NCBI RefSeq assembly: GCF_963665355.1 | Contig: NZ_OY762229.1 | Coordinates: 4,526,001-4,590,000 of the forward strand | Direction of reading: 5' to 3' | Length of the DNA: 64,000 bases | Origin: an uncultured Desulfobacter sp. | GTDB taxonomy: Bacteria; Desulfobacterota; Desulfobacteria; Desulfobacterales; Desulfobacteraceae | Shown: piece after piece, positions 1-8,886 of the stretch | Layout: the number at the start of each line of letters is the position of its first letter | How positions within the stretch are numbered: position 1 is the stretch's first letter | Translations under genes and position numbers: made by a program | Notes under the pieces: generated by a model | Seen by the model: only the letters and a program-made list of their open reading frames with translations | Told to the model about the DNA's origin: nothing | Databases searched by the model: none

Positions 1-429
1 TGTGCCTGTTGTGGCATTTAATGTTTTTTCAAGGTCCTCGGGTGTGTAGCCTTTGATCAGTGCTGTTCCTTTTTCCGGTTCGATCCCCCGGATAATGATA
101 CCGGAAAAAGAGTTGGCCGTGCGTATCATGGCCTGGCCGAATAATATGGGAGAGACGGCTGTAACCCCGGGGGTCTGCCGGATCTTGTCCTCCATATCCG
201 GATCAGGGCTGAAGTGGCCGGAATAATTCATGGCCAGAATATGGGGCTCCAGCCCAAGAATCCTGTTGCGAAACTCGGTTTCAGACCCGCTCATGACGGC
301 AATCACCACAACAAGTGCCATGACACCCAGAATCACTCCCGCCACGGACAAAAGGGTGATCAAAGAGATAAACCCCTCCTTGCGTTTGGCCCGCAGATAT
401 TTGCCGGCTATGAAGAGCTCTGCTCCCAC
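1..429 (-). CDS. lolC: Lipoprotein-release ABC permease (LolC/LolE family), N-terminal part, truncated by window edge
   Basis: Reading the minus strand from a GTG at 429 gives 143 residues running off the left edge without a stop. The N-terminus is a short amphipathic stretch (ELFIAGKYLRAKRKEGF), then a hydrophobic helix (ISLITLLSVAGVILGVMALVVVIAV), then MSGSETEFRNRILGLEPHI. This is the classic start of inner-membrane permeases that, with LolD, extract lipoproteins from the inner membrane for transfer to LolA. The periplasmic domain follows. No ATG is available in frame, so GTG is the best start; it lies 8 bp after the lysS stop, which suggests co-transcription with lysS. LolC, LolE and the single-permease LolF cannot be told apart from this fragment. 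Confidence 0.8.
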   Translation of the reverse strand, partial: MGAELFIAGKYLRAKRKEGFISLITLLSVAGVILGVMALVVVIAVMSGSETEFRNRILGLEPHILAMNYSGHFSPDPDMEDKIRQTPGVTAVSPILFGQAMIRTANSFSGIIIRGIEPEKGTALIKGYTPEDLEKTLNATTGT

Positions 430-437
430 AATGCCTT

Positions 438-1916
438 TTATACGTTTTTCATATGGGGGAAAAGAATCACCTCTCGTATGGAGGCGGCATCCGTCAGCAG
501 CATGACAAGACGGTCAATACCGATCCCCTCCCCTGCTGTGGGGGGCATCCCGTATTCCAAAGCCTCGACATATTCCGCATCCATGATATGGGCTTCATCA
601 TTGCCCTCATCGCGCTGGCGCACCTGCATGAGAAAGCGGCTATACTGATCTTCGGGATCATTGATTTCCGAAAATCCGTTGGCGATCTCTCTGCCGGCAA
701 TGAACAATTCAAACCGGTCCGTAAGCTCCGGATCTGATTCGCTTTTCCTGGACAAAGGAGACACTTCCACCGGATATCCGGTAATAAATGTGGGCTGGAT
801 GAGTTTAGGTTCCACAAGAGCATCAAAAAGTTTGGTCAACACTTTGCCGTGGCGGTCCTTTTTGGCAATTTGAATATTTTCTTTTTCAGCGTGCAAAAGC
901 AGGGCCTGGGTGTCATTGACAATGGCCGGATCAATGCCGCCGATTTCAGACAGAGAATCGACCATGGAGAGACGTTTCCATCCCTTGGCAAAATCAATGG
1001 CCTGTCCCTGGTATTCAATACGGCTGCCCCCGGTAATCTGGATAACAATGGATTCAAACATCTCTTCGGTCAGATTCATCAGATCTTCATAGGTGGCGTA
1101 AGCCTGGTAAAACTCAACCATGGTGAACTCCGGATTATGCCGGGTGGAGACCCCTTCATTCCTGAAATTACGATTGATCTCAAACACCTTTTCAAATCCG
1201 CCCACCACCAGTCGTTTCAGATACAGTTCCGGTGCGATGCGAAGAAATAATTCCATGCCAAGGGCATTATGCCAGGTTTTAAAAGGCGTAGCTTCGGCAC
1301 CGCCCGGCAGTGTCTGCATCATGGGTGTTTCCACCTCCATGAACCCGTTTTCATCAAAAAAGCGTCTCATGGCAGCCACAATGGCACTGCGTTTTTTAAA
1401 AATCTGGCGGGTGTTTTCATTCATAATCAGGTCGAGATATCTTTGGCGATATCTTTTTTCAGGATCCTTGATACCGTGAAATTTTTCAGGCAGAGGTCTC
1501 ACAGACTTGGATAAGAGCCTGAAACTTTCGGCAAGCAGAGTCCATTCACCTGTTTTGGTCTGGAACAACGGCCCTTCAACACCAATAAAATCTCCGATAT
1601 CCAGTTTTTTAAACAGGGCATACACATCATCTCCCACCATGTTTTTCTGGATATATACCTGCATCTGTTCACCGGCATCCTGAAACCTGACAAATGAGGA
1701 TTTTCCCATTTTATTAATGGCCATCATGCGCCCGGCCAAACGGAATTTAATTCCATTTTCTCCCAGACTGTCCGATTTTTTTTCAATAATGTCTTTTAAT
1801 TCATGTACCCTGTGATCGGGTTTGAAATCATTGGGATACAGACTGATGCCATCGGTTTTAAGTTCGTTTATCTTCTCTTTGCGAAGATCAAGAAGTTTAC
1901 TCGTTTTGTTATCCAT
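438..1916 (-). CDS. lysS: Lysine--tRNA ligase, class II
   Basis: The 492-residue protein charges tRNA-Lys with lysine in the cytoplasm. An N-terminal OB-fold anticodon-binding domain (roughly residues 50-150, with RLAGRMMAINKMGKSSFVRFQD) is followed by the class II catalytic core. Motif 2 reads FRNEGVSTRHNPEFTMVEFY and motif 3 reads GIGIDRLVMLLTDAASIREV near the C-terminus. Length and architecture are normal for bacterial LysRS. The ATG at 1916 gives the usual length. The lipoprotein-release permease starts 8 bp downstream on the same strand, a gene order common in proteobacteria. Confidence 0.97.
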   Translation of the reverse strand: MDNKTSKLLDLRKEKINELKTDGISLYPNDFKPDHRVHELKDIIEKKSDSLGENGIKFRLAGRMMAINKMGKSSFVRFQDAGEQMQVYIQKNMVGDDVYALFKKLDIGDFIGVEGPLFQTKTGEWTLLAESFRLLSKSVRPLPEKFHGIKDPEKRYRQRYLDLIMNENTRQIFKKRSAIVAAMRRFFDENGFMEVETPMMQTLPGGAEATPFKTWHNALGMELFLRIAPELYLKRLVVGGFEKVFEINRNFRNEGVSTRHNPEFTMVEFYQAYATYEDLMNLTEEMFESIVIQITGGSRIEYQGQAIDFAKGWKRLSMVDSLSEIGGIDPAIVNDTQALLLHAEKENIQIAKKDRHGKVLTKLFDALVEPKLIQPTFITGYPVEVSPLSRKSESDPELTDRFELFIAGREIANGFSEINDPEDQYSRFLMQVRQRDEGNDEAHIMDAEYVEALEYGMPPTAGEGIGIDRLVMLLTDAASIREVILFPHMKNV

Positions 1917-2053
1917 AAAATAGCTGCTCTCATTTATATTTAGAAAAGGCCACGCCGTTTCGATTTAAAATTTTTAAAGCACGGCAACCCCGTGAATCAA
2001 AACATGGTAAAATAGCGTTTTTGTGAAACCTTGTCAATGACGGCACTGCATCC

Positions 2054-2100
2054 GTTGTGAGCTGAGCCTGGCTCTGATATGTCAGGTCAACCCATGGCTG
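2054..2100 (-). repeat. Dispersed palindromic repeat, copy A
   Basis: Read on the minus strand this 47-bp element matches 55159-55206 almost base for base and 8842-8886 more loosely. Each copy has a GC-rich inverted repeat (copy A arms GGTTGACCTG and CAGGCTCAGCT) flanked by CCATGG and CACAAC. Copy A overlaps the last codons and stop of the transglutaminase-like gene, so it supplies part of that protein's C-terminus. It could act as a transcript end or as a REP-like element. Confidence 0.65.
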
Positions 2101-2774
2101 TTAGTACGCAATTTCTTTGCCTCTGCATTGAAATCGCCTGAAATACCATCCGACTCAAAATACCTGGGATAGGCGCTATGGTATGCAGACATAAGCCTGT
2201 CCCAGGGCAGATCCGCGAAATGCCCATGGTCTTCAACATATTCCATATGCCTTTTGCCTGTGGCATCAAAGGGGTGAAACACACTGTCTTTTTGACCATC
2301 AAATTCCAGGGGGAGTACACCAAAAGCCTGACACAGGCTCAAGTTGAATGTCGGCGTCGCCTTGACCCATTTTCCTTCCAGGAATACATCTGTGTACCCG
2401 TGCCACTCGAAAAGATCCGTGCCCATTTTTGCCCTGAGTTTGGGCGTGGTTAAATGGTTCTTCACATTGGCAAATCCCAGACGGGCCGGTATGGACTGGG
2501 CCCTGAGGCAGGCAGCCAAAAGTACGGCTTTTGACACGCAGAATCCCTTGCCTGTGCTCAGAGTCCGGCTTGCCTTGAAACCCTCTTGGAAGTTAGGAAT
2601 CTCATAGGGGTCATACCGAATCTGATCTCTGACAGCGTAAAAAATGCTGACAGCCTTTTTCACCGGGTTATCCGATGGCCCTGCATTCCGGGATGAAAAT
2701 GCAATGATCTTCTCATGATCCGCATCTATGAAAAACGTCGGTGCACAATACAAGGAGAGCTGGTCAATATTCAT
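2082..2774 (-). CDS. Transglutaminase-like domain protein
   Basis: This 230-residue soluble protein carries the transglutaminase-like cysteine-protease core. The nucleophile Cys sits in KGFCVSKAVLLAACLRAQSIPARLGF and the His in FEWHGYTDVFLEGKWVKATPTFN. The third position, usually Asp, is read here as the TPTFN segment, seen in one bacterial subgroup. No signal peptide is visible, so it is probably cytoplasmic. Bacterial members act as peptidases or amidases, but the substrate here is unknown. The last four residues fall inside a dispersed palindromic repeat. The MarR gene lies 82 bp upstream on the same strand and may be linked to it. Confidence 0.8.
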   Translation of the reverse strand: MNIDQLSLYCAPTFFIDADHEKIIAFSSRNAGPSDNPVKKAVSIFYAVRDQIRYDPYEIPNFQEGFKASRTLSTGKGFCVSKAVLLAACLRAQSIPARLGFANVKNHLTTPKLRAKMGTDLFEWHGYTDVFLEGKWVKATPTFNLSLCQAFGVLPLEFDGQKDSVFHPFDATGKRHMEYVEDHGHFADLPWDRLMSAYHSAYPRYFESDGISGDFNAEAKKLRTNSHGLT

Positions 2775-2856
2775 ATCTTTTATCCTGAAAATTAAGTTAT
2801 CGCCCTGTGGACGGGCTGTTAGCCCTTGGTTGTGGGGAAATGGTCCTAACTATTAA

Positions 2857-3291
2857 TTAACAAACCTGATCAGAATCATTGAATTGGTCTAAGCGGGTCA
2901 AAAAATCCTGCATTTGAGCCCATTCATCCTGGGAGAAACAGTTTAAAAATTTTTGGTTTGTTTCTTCAAATAGTGTCATGATGTTTTTTTTATGGTCAAG
3001 AGCATACTGTGTAAGAAAAATTCTCAAAGACCGACGATCCGCCCTGTCCGCTTTTCTCTCAATCCAGCCCTCTTTTTCGAGCCGGTCAAGCAACCCTGTT
3101 GTTGTCGCCCTGTCCTGGGAGGTTTTCTCTGCTATCTCACTTGGCAATAATCCATCTTCTTCCAGAATCGCAAGCATCATAAAAAATTGTCCGTGTGTAA
3201 GGTTATACTTGGATATCTCTTGTCGATAAGCCTTTGTTACCCGGCGTACTGTTTTACCCAATCGAAAGCATACGCAATCTTCAAATAGCAA
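2857..3291 (-). CDS. MarR-family winged-helix transcriptional regulator
   Basis: The 144-residue protein has the MarR fold. Helix 1 carries GKTVRRVTKAYRQEISKYNLTHGQFFMMLAIL, the recognition helix region reads LPSEIAEKTSQDRATTTGLLDRLEKEGWIERK, and the wing reads ADRADRRSLRIFLT. MarR proteins are dimeric repressors that often respond to phenolic or oxidative signals and control a neighbouring gene. A 22-bp imperfect palindrome at 3341-3362, just upstream of its start, is a candidate autoregulatory operator. The likely targets are its own operon (with the transglutaminase-like gene) and the divergent leader ORF and SNF2 gene. Confidence 0.9.
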   Translation of the reverse strand: MLFEDCVCFRLGKTVRRVTKAYRQEISKYNLTHGQFFMMLAILEEDGLLPSEIAEKTSQDRATTTGLLDRLEKEGWIERKADRADRRSLRIFLTQYALDHKKNIMTLFEETNQKFLNCFSQDEWAQMQDFLTRLDQFNDSDQVC

Positions 3292-3340
3292 CTGAACCTC
3301 TCAAATTATTGATTATAATTTTTACAGTTATTAACATACA

Positions 3341-3362
3341 AATAATTTAAATACAAACTATT
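3341..3362. promoter_or_regulatory. Candidate MarR operator (imperfect palindrome)
   Basis: The arms AATAATTT and AAACTATT are separated by 6 bp, with one mismatch between arms. This AT-rich 22-bp dyad lies in the divergent region between the marR-type gene and the SNF2 leader ORF. Its size and composition match MarR-family operators. Function is inferred from position only. Confidence 0.4.
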
Positions 3363-3486
3363 TATATATTTCAGAATCTGGCAGAGACACGGAAATCTGA
3401 TCAAAAAGTATTTCCTTTTCTTTCAAATTCTGAAGTTGCCTTTTCCAAAGGGACTGGGTTAAGCTCTGTCCAAAGGAGAATAATTC

Positions 3487-3606
3487 ATGCTTAGCATCAT
3501 CTCACCATCCCAAACCATGGACTTTAATTGCAGAGCCTACCAGGTTCAAACCTCAGCCTGTTTCATCTCCCAAACCCGGGAACCGGCAGCATGGGATAGA
3601 ACATGA
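3487..3606 (+). CDS. Short leader ORF overlapping the SNF2 helicase start
   Basis: An ATG at 3487 has a strong Shine-Dalgarno (AAGGAG at 3473-3478, 8 nt spacing) and opens a 39-codon frame ending at TGA 3604-3606. That stop overlaps the ATG of the SNF2 gene by 4 nt (ATGA). The SNF2 ATG has no good ribosome site of its own, which favours translational coupling. The peptide (MLSIISPSQTMDFNC...) resembles nothing I recognise. It may be a leader peptide or a decayed N-terminal gene. Confidence 0.45.
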   Translation: MLSIISPSQTMDFNCRAYQVQTSACFISQTREPAAWDRT

Positions 3607-6353
3607 CCATGCAGGGAATTGTCTTTATTTATGAAGAGAGCCGTTCTGTTAAAAACAAGGCATTGACCGTACGCATTGAGGAACGCCGGAAAAAGGGAAG
3701 CATCTGGATACCGGAAGGCCCTAAAAAAGTATATACCGCCCGGGATCTGCAACGGCCCGGACTTACCATACCGGACAAAGCCCTTTTCTCCATGGCTTTT
3801 AAATCTGAAACCGATTTCAGACAGATGGAAGCTCGCTTTTTCTCTTCGGATCAGGAGTATACCCTTTTCAGAATCTGCCCCTACGATCTTAAGGTATTTC
3901 TTGACAGATGCAATAACAAAGGCCTTTTGTGCAAAAAAGACGGCCGGCCGATCCGGTTTCAGTATTTTAAAAATACGATCCCAGAAATCATATTCACCGA
4001 TTCCGGAAAAAATTTTGATGTCTCTTTTTCTTTGAACGGGCATAAGGGGTCGGATTCGTGTTATGAAACCCCGTCTGATCCTGTCAGAATTATATCCGGC
4101 ACCCGTGTGTATGAACTGGCCAAAGGGTTGCCGGTGACCGTGATCAAAGATCTGATAGGGGGAAAAACCATTCCTTATCAGGAGCTTGACAGGGCATTGG
4201 AGGCATTGAGCCGGTACGCAGGCAAACTGACTTTGGATATTCCTGGCCGGCCTAAAAAGCAGGAGTATCATGCCTCTTGCACACCGATCCTGGATTTTGA
4301 CCCCGACCTTGCGCATGCAAACCTGGGGTTTGAATACAAAGGCATCGGATTTTTACCCATGACCGACACGCGCAAGGTGTTGCTGAACCATGAAACAAAC
4401 CTTGAGCTGCACAGAAATTTTTCCCAAGAGCAAAAATACCGGGACCTGCTTAAAAGCCATGGGGCTGTTTTCATAACCAATGCCCCAAAAGATTGTTTCA
4501 TTCCGGAAACAAAAAGAGAAACTCTTCTTTATAAAGCCCAACGCCAGGGAATCGGCCTCAAAATTTCAGGTCACCGGCTGATACTGGACATCAGGGTGAA
4601 CTGGGAGATCAAAACAAAAAACCATGACATCCTTGTGGGGGGAACCGTCTGTTATCAGAGCAAACAAACCGGCATGGAAAACATCCTGGATGCCTGCCTT
4701 TGCAAAGAGCCTTGGTTTGATCTTCCAGGGGGACTGAAAGGATTTATCCCAAAGGGCCTGGCACGGGATTTCGAACATCTTGAGCTTCGCGGGGATTTCA
4801 GGGATGACACGATCCGGTTTGACAACCATGACCTCTCCTTTTTAGCCCAGTTCATTGACAATAAAAAAAATGTGGTCCGGGACCAGGTCTTTGGCCGGTA
4901 TCTTGCCTTTCTGAAGGACAAATGCTCCGCAGACCATTCGGCAAAAGTTCCCCAAACCCTGAAAGCGGAACTGAGGGCCTACCAGAAGACCGGATTCGCA
5001 TGGCTTCAGGGGCTCTCAGAATTTGGCTTTTGCGGCATCCTTGCCGATGACATGGGCCTGGGTAAAACCGTGCAGGTCCTAGCATTTCTTTTAGATGCAA
5101 AAGAACGATCCAAAGGATGCCACACAAGCCTGGTAATTGTTCCCAGAACCCTGATATGGAACTGGAAATCAGAGGCCCAGAGGTTTGCCCCGGATCTCAG
5201 GCTCCTGGTTTACGCCGGTGCGTCCAGGAATAAATTGCTGTCCGGTTTTTCAGATGCAGATCTTGTGATCACATCCTATGGTCTGGTCCGGCAGGATAAA
5301 GACCGGTTATCCCGAATCGCCTGGGACCTGGTTATCCTGGATGAGGCCCAGGCCATCAAGAACCCGGATTCGCAAATTTCTGAATCTGTAAAATCATTAA
5401 AGGCTTCAAACAGGCTTAGTCTCACAGGCACGCCCATTGAGAACCATCCCCTTGATCTGTGGAGCCAGTTTGATTTTCTCATGCCCGGATTTCTGGGGGA
5501 CAAGACTCAGTTTCAAGCCATTTATGCCGGCAGGGATCCCGAAGCTTTGAACCGTTTGAAAACGCTTACGGCCCCTTTTATCCTGAGAAGAATGAAAAAA
5601 CAGGTCTGCAAAGAGCTGCCCGAAAAAACAGAGATCACCTTGTTCTGCGATTTCAGTCAAGAACAAAAAACCTGCTATGACAACATTCTTGAAAACGGAA
5701 AACTTAAGCTGGCAGAGAATCAGGAGAAACAAGATTCCAGGACCATGCAGATCCTGACCCTTCTTCTCAGGCTGAGGCAGGCCGCCTGCCATCCCGCCTT
5801 GGTCACCGGAACAAATCCGGGGGCCAATATCAGGTCGGAGGAGTCAAGCCGGAAATTTGAACTGGTTCTGGAGACAGCCCGAAAAATTATTGAAAGCGGT
5901 TATAAAATACTGATCTTTTCACAATTTGTGACCCTTTTGGAACTGGTGGATAAAATGTTCGACGCCCACGGCATCAAACGGTTTAGTCTTTATGGGCGTA
6001 CAGTAAACCGGCAGGAGCAGATCCTGGGATTTAAAGAGAGCCCTGAGCCCTGTGTCTTTCTCATCTCGCTGAAGGCCGGAGGTGTAGGGCTTAACCTGAC
6101 CGAGGCTGGATATGTCTTTTTGCTGGATCCCTGGTGGAATCCGGCTGTGGAAAACCAGGCCATGGACAGAAGCCACCGAATCGGCCAGGAAAACCCTGTA
6201 ACGGTATACCGGTTCATCACAAAAAATTCAGTGGAGGAAAACATCAGCCGGCTTCAGGCCAGGAAAAAGGCCATGGGAAAAGCGGTTCTCGGACACAAAG
6301 GGGCTCTGGATGCCTCATTTTCCGAACAAGAGCTGGTAGAGTTGATTTATTAA
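3603..6353 (+). CDS. SNF2/Rad54-type (RapA/HepA-like) DEAD-box helicase
   Basis: This 916-residue protein combines about 450 residues of poorly conserved N-terminal sequence with a complete SNF2 ATPase. The ATPase shows motif I ADDMGLGKT at about residue 481, motif II DEAQAIKNP at about 580, SLTGTPIENHPLDLWSQFDFLMP, and the helicase C lobe with SLKAGGVGLNLTEAGYVFLLDPWWNPAVE and HRIGQ at about 857. Such enzymes move along double-stranded DNA and remodel DNA-protein complexes. No SWIM zinc finger was seen in the N-terminal part. The start overlaps a 39-codon ORF. Confidence 0.93.
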   Translation: MTMQGIVFIYEESRSVKNKALTVRIEERRKKGSIWIPEGPKKVYTARDLQRPGLTIPDKALFSMAFKSETDFRQMEARFFSSDQEYTLFRICPYDLKVFLDRCNNKGLLCKKDGRPIRFQYFKNTIPEIIFTDSGKNFDVSFSLNGHKGSDSCYETPSDPVRIISGTRVYELAKGLPVTVIKDLIGGKTIPYQELDRALEALSRYAGKLTLDIPGRPKKQEYHASCTPILDFDPDLAHANLGFEYKGIGFLPMTDTRKVLLNHETNLELHRNFSQEQKYRDLLKSHGAVFITNAPKDCFIPETKRETLLYKAQRQGIGLKISGHRLILDIRVNWEIKTKNHDILVGGTVCYQSKQTGMENILDACLCKEPWFDLPGGLKGFIPKGLARDFEHLELRGDFRDDTIRFDNHDLSFLAQFIDNKKNVVRDQVFGRYLAFLKDKCSADHSAKVPQTLKAELRAYQKTGFAWLQGLSEFGFCGILADDMGLGKTVQVLAFLLDAKERSKGCHTSLVIVPRTLIWNWKSEAQRFAPDLRLLVYAGASRNKLLSGFSDADLVITSYGLVRQDKDRLSRIAWDLVILDEAQAIKNPDSQISESVKSLKASNRLSLTGTPIENHPLDLWSQFDFLMPGFLGDKTQFQAIYAGRDPEALNRLKTLTAPFILRRMKKQVCKELPEKTEITLFCDFSQEQKTCYDNILENGKLKLAENQEKQDSRTMQILTLLLRLRQAACHPALVTGTNPGANIRSEESSRKFELVLETARKIIESGYKILIFSQFVTLLELVDKMFDAHGIKRFSLYGRTVNRQEQILGFKESPEPCVFLISLKAGGVGLNLTEAGYVFLLDPWWNPAVENQAMDRSHRIGQENPVTVYRFITKNSVEENISRLQARKKAMGKAVLGHKGALDASFSEQELVELIY

Positions 6354-6492
6354 TTTCGGGCTGGCCTCCCGTTGAGTGTTTTGCCCCCAACTGGCGACAA
6401 TGGAAAAAGAGATCGCAGTTGTTGTCGAAGGAAATATACGTGGCCTAATGAATGAGGGTAAAATAGTCTTACATATAATACCGGTACCATTT

Positions 6493-7026
6493 TTAAATGC
6501 TCAAATCGACAACTGAACCGCCATTTTCTCGGATTTTTCCATCAATGGTTTCTAAACTCTTTGCCAATGTTTCATATGATATTTCCGGCAGTTTACCTCC
6601 CCAGGCTTTTTCCGCTTCTTTAAACCCTTTAAGGATGCCTTCCCGGCCGGATTTCAAACGCTCTATATCATCGCCAGCACCCTTTATGACAAAATCAGTG
6701 ATTCGTTGGGATGTTTGATCTACTCCAAAATATCCATCTTCGCTGACAAGTTCGGTGGCCTGCTCGGGAGACAGCTCAGAAATTGGATGACCATTATAGA
6801 CCAAAGAAGATTTAAGATCTTGATCCAGTTGGTTAAAATGAGTGAGAGCATTCTGGGCCTCAGTGTTGTATTGAGTTTCTGCTCTGACTTGCAGGCTGAA
6901 TCTTATGATTTGAGTTTCCACTGAATATTTTGAAACCGATGTATTTCTCCCAACTCTATTGCTTGGTTGAAATAATGTGGAATCAATCCCTGTAACGTTA
7001 TTTGTACTGCCAGGCATATTTGTCAT
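6493..7026 (-). CDS. DUF5610 / 'hydrogenase-4 component G'-like protein
   Basis: The 177-residue protein has no signal or membrane segment. The recognisable part is the C-terminal half: GYFGVDQTSQRITDFVIKGAGDDIERLKSGREGILKGFKEAEKAWGG followed by LPEISYETLAKSLETIDG. That pattern recurs in proteins annotated as DUF5610 or, by transferred name, 'hydrogenase-4 component G'. I see no hydrogenase genes nearby, so that name should not be read as a function. The N-terminal third (Ser/Thr/Asn-rich) is variable. It stands alone, with 138 bp and about 400 bp of non-coding DNA on its two sides. Confidence 0.6.
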   Translation of the reverse strand: MTNMPGSTNNVTGIDSTLFQPSNRVGRNTSVSKYSVETQIIRFSLQVRAETQYNTEAQNALTHFNQLDQDLKSSLVYNGHPISELSPEQATELVSEDGYFGVDQTSQRITDFVIKGAGDDIERLKSGREGILKGFKEAEKAWGGKLPEISYETLAKSLETIDGKIRENGGSVVDLSI

Positions 7027-7347
7027 CGTCCCTTCTCCCTGTTTGATGTTTTTTCTCTATTATCGGTCTTTCAAAGACACTTCTAAACTTTTAGCTGAAA
7101 CATCCGTCAATAAGGAGCGAGAAGTTTTATCCATTGGATTCCGGGCCGTATTTGTCCCAGATCAGCAGAGAAGCAGATAAAGCAGGCAGGTGCATCTTTC
7201 GTAAGATATGGAACAAAATGATATTTAAAGGGATTTAATTTGCTATCAGAGGACTACTTCCGGGATGAGGTCATTTTTTCAGGTCGCCCCCCAGACTTTT
7301 CCTGTTCATCTTCATATCAGGGAAATCATAAAAATTTCAAAACGTAA
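7027..7347. other. Intergenic region, no gene recognised
   Basis: This stretch lies between the DUF5610-like gene and the terminator of the methyltransferase gene. Short ORFs exist, but none has a ribosome site and recognisable sequence together. I see no RNA gene or repeat here. Confidence 0.4.
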
Positions 7348-7378
7348 CTCACCGGACGTCTGTAAACCGTCCGGTGAG
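7348..7378 (-). terminator. Intrinsic-type terminator hairpin downstream of the methyltransferase gene
   Basis: Perfect 11-bp arms CTCACCGGACG (7348-7358) and CGTCCGGTGAG (7368-7378) enclose a 9-nt loop. On the minus strand the hairpin is followed by TTACGTTTTGAAATTTTT, a moderate U-rich tail. It sits 46 bp after the stop of the SAM methyltransferase, as expected for its terminator. Confidence 0.65.
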
Positions 7379-7423
7379 CTACTGTTTAGATAATGCCTTT
7401 CGCATCGAATATTTTAAAACAGT

Positions 7424-8197
7424 TTAAATTTTCTTCCCTATATAAAAAGCATATCCATAATATTTTTTGTACTTTTTATACAGTTGAGCTTCATGCCTCT
7501 GGTTTGCGATGAATTCTGCGGCAATTTTGTTGCCGACATTTTTTTTCAAAAAAAGTTCATCTGCCTTTACTTTAGGAACAAAGTAATTTTCCATCCAGCA
7601 ATTTTCAGGCAAAATAAAAGCGGCTACTGGTATATATCCGGCTTTTTGCAGCTGCGCTACCTTATTGGAGACCGTGTCTATTTCCGGATAGGCATCCATC
7701 CAGAACGCTTCTATCTCTGCGGGGCGTTCCTCTGTAAACCATGTTCCTTCCGAAACAGCAATATATCCTCCTGTTTTCAAAAATTTGCGCCATTCATTAA
7801 GTCCGCGTTCAAAACCAACATTGTAGATCGCTCCTTCCGACCATATAAGATCCAACTGTGCATCCTTAAAAGGAAGATCATCCATTGATTTAACGATACC
7901 TTTTACTCTATTCTGAAAATTAAGTTTTTCGGCATTCTGGTTGAACAGGTCAATAAAAGCAGGAAATATATCGATCCCTGTAATATTGCCCGGTGTATGC
8001 TGCGCTAATATCATTGTCTGTCCACCGGACCCGCAGCCAATGTCGGCTACAAGAGATCTGTCGTTAAGATTGTCGATAAAACTCAACGCTTTGATAGTTA
8101 CTTCTGGGCTACCCGGACCCTGTCGTTTCAGGCTCGCAAAATATTGGCCGATCAATTCCAAATCAAATTCATGAATTGATTTATTTTCATCATTCAT
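7424..8197 (-). CDS. Class I SAM-dependent methyltransferase
   Basis: The 257-residue protein has the Rossmann methyltransferase motifs. Motif I is [16 protein letters not shown] at about residue 55, the acidic end of strand 2 is [12 protein letters not shown], and the post-II region is [46 protein letters not shown]. It resembles small-molecule methyltransferases of the Methyltransf_11/25 type; the substrate cannot be deduced. It lies 73 bp downstream of a GNAT gene on the same strand, so the two may be co-transcribed. Confidence 0.88.
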   Translation of the reverse strand: MNDENKSIHEFDLELIGQYFASLKRQGPGSPEVTIKALSFIDNLNDRSLVADIGCGSGGQTMILAQHTPGNITGIDIFPAFIDLFNQNAEKLNFQNRVKGIVKSMDDLPFKDAQLDLIWSEGAIYNVGFERGLNEWRKFLKTGGYIAVSEGTWFTEERPAEIEAFWMDAYPEIDTVSNKVAQLQKAGYIPVAAFILPENCWMENYFVPKVKADELFLKKNVGNKIAAEFIANQRHEAQLYKKYKKYYGYAFYIGKKI

Positions 8198-8270
8198 AAT
8201 GCCCCCTTTTTTTTATATCCATTACCTTTGACCGGCATCAAAATAAGATGTCTTTTAATGATACCGCTCA

Positions 8271-8816
8271 TTATTCCCTCCAATGCTGAGGCTGATTAAG
8301 CACATCAGAACATTCCACTGTTCCTTTCACTTTGCCGATAATCCCGGAAGAAAGCTCAATGACCATCCAGGCTCCGGCATGTTCTTCGGGAATAGGATAT
8401 GGGGCGTTAAACCCCAATTTGCCGGCAGGGGTGAATCCCGAGCGGGGATAATAATCAGGATGTCCCAAAACAAAAACCAAATCCACCTCATTTTTCTTTA
8501 ACTGGTCAAGTCCTTCTTTGATAAGAAGACCCCCGACGCCAGTAGCCTGAATGTCCGGGTGTACGGCAAGAGGTGCGAGGATACTGGCTGAAACCGAAGT
8601 GGGAGATTGGCTGACATTGACTTTCGTAAAAAGAATATGCCCCATAATATTTTGATTTTCGACAGCTACCAGGGAAAGTAACGGTTCTGCGGTTTTATCA
8701 TCGAATAAATCACTTACAAGCTTGGCGATCACCTGCCCTTTTACCTTTCCAAATGCTTTTTTGTGAATTTGTCCTATTTCGAGTCTGTCAGATTTATGTG
8801 AATGTCTTATTTTCAA
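8271..8816 (-). CDS. GNAT-family N-acetyltransferase
   Basis: This 181-residue protein has the GNAT acetyl-CoA-binding motif A, in the segment SILAPLAVHPDIQATGVGGLLIKEGLDQL at about residues 80-110 (pattern V..Q..G.G..L). It continues with VDLVFVLGHPDYYPRSGFTPAGKLGF, typical of the YhbS-like subgroup. The acceptor substrate is unknown. The gene precedes the methyltransferase on the minus strand. Confidence 0.88.
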   Translation of the reverse strand: MKIRHSHKSDRLEIGQIHKKAFGKVKGQVIAKLVSDLFDDKTAEPLLSLVAVENQNIMGHILFTKVNVSQSPTSVSASILAPLAVHPDIQATGVGGLLIKEGLDQLKKNEVDLVFVLGHPDYYPRSGFTPAGKLGFNAPYPIPEEHAGAWMVIELSSGIIGKVKGTVECSDVLNQPQHWRE

Positions 8817-8841
8817 TGTTTCTTCCTTTTAATTGTAATAA

Positions 8842-8886
8842 CCATGGATTGCCCTGGCCCATTACCCCCCAGGCTCAATCCACAAC
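8842..8886 (+). repeat. Dispersed palindromic repeat, copy B
   Basis: CCATGGATTGCCCTGG and CCAGGCTCAATCCACAAC form a stem-loop with the same layout as copy C at 55159-55206. After the hairpin both copies continue CACAACAAAA(T/C)ATG. Copy B is the most divergent in sequence, but changes in one arm are matched in the other (GGATTG/CAATCC against GGGCTG/CAGCCC), which suggests the stem is selected. Confidence 0.55.

Noticed and set aside
3546-4316. 256-codon minus-strand ORF
   Set aside because: It lies inside the SNF2 helicase gene, has no ribosome site and resembles no family; the opposite strand is clearly coding.
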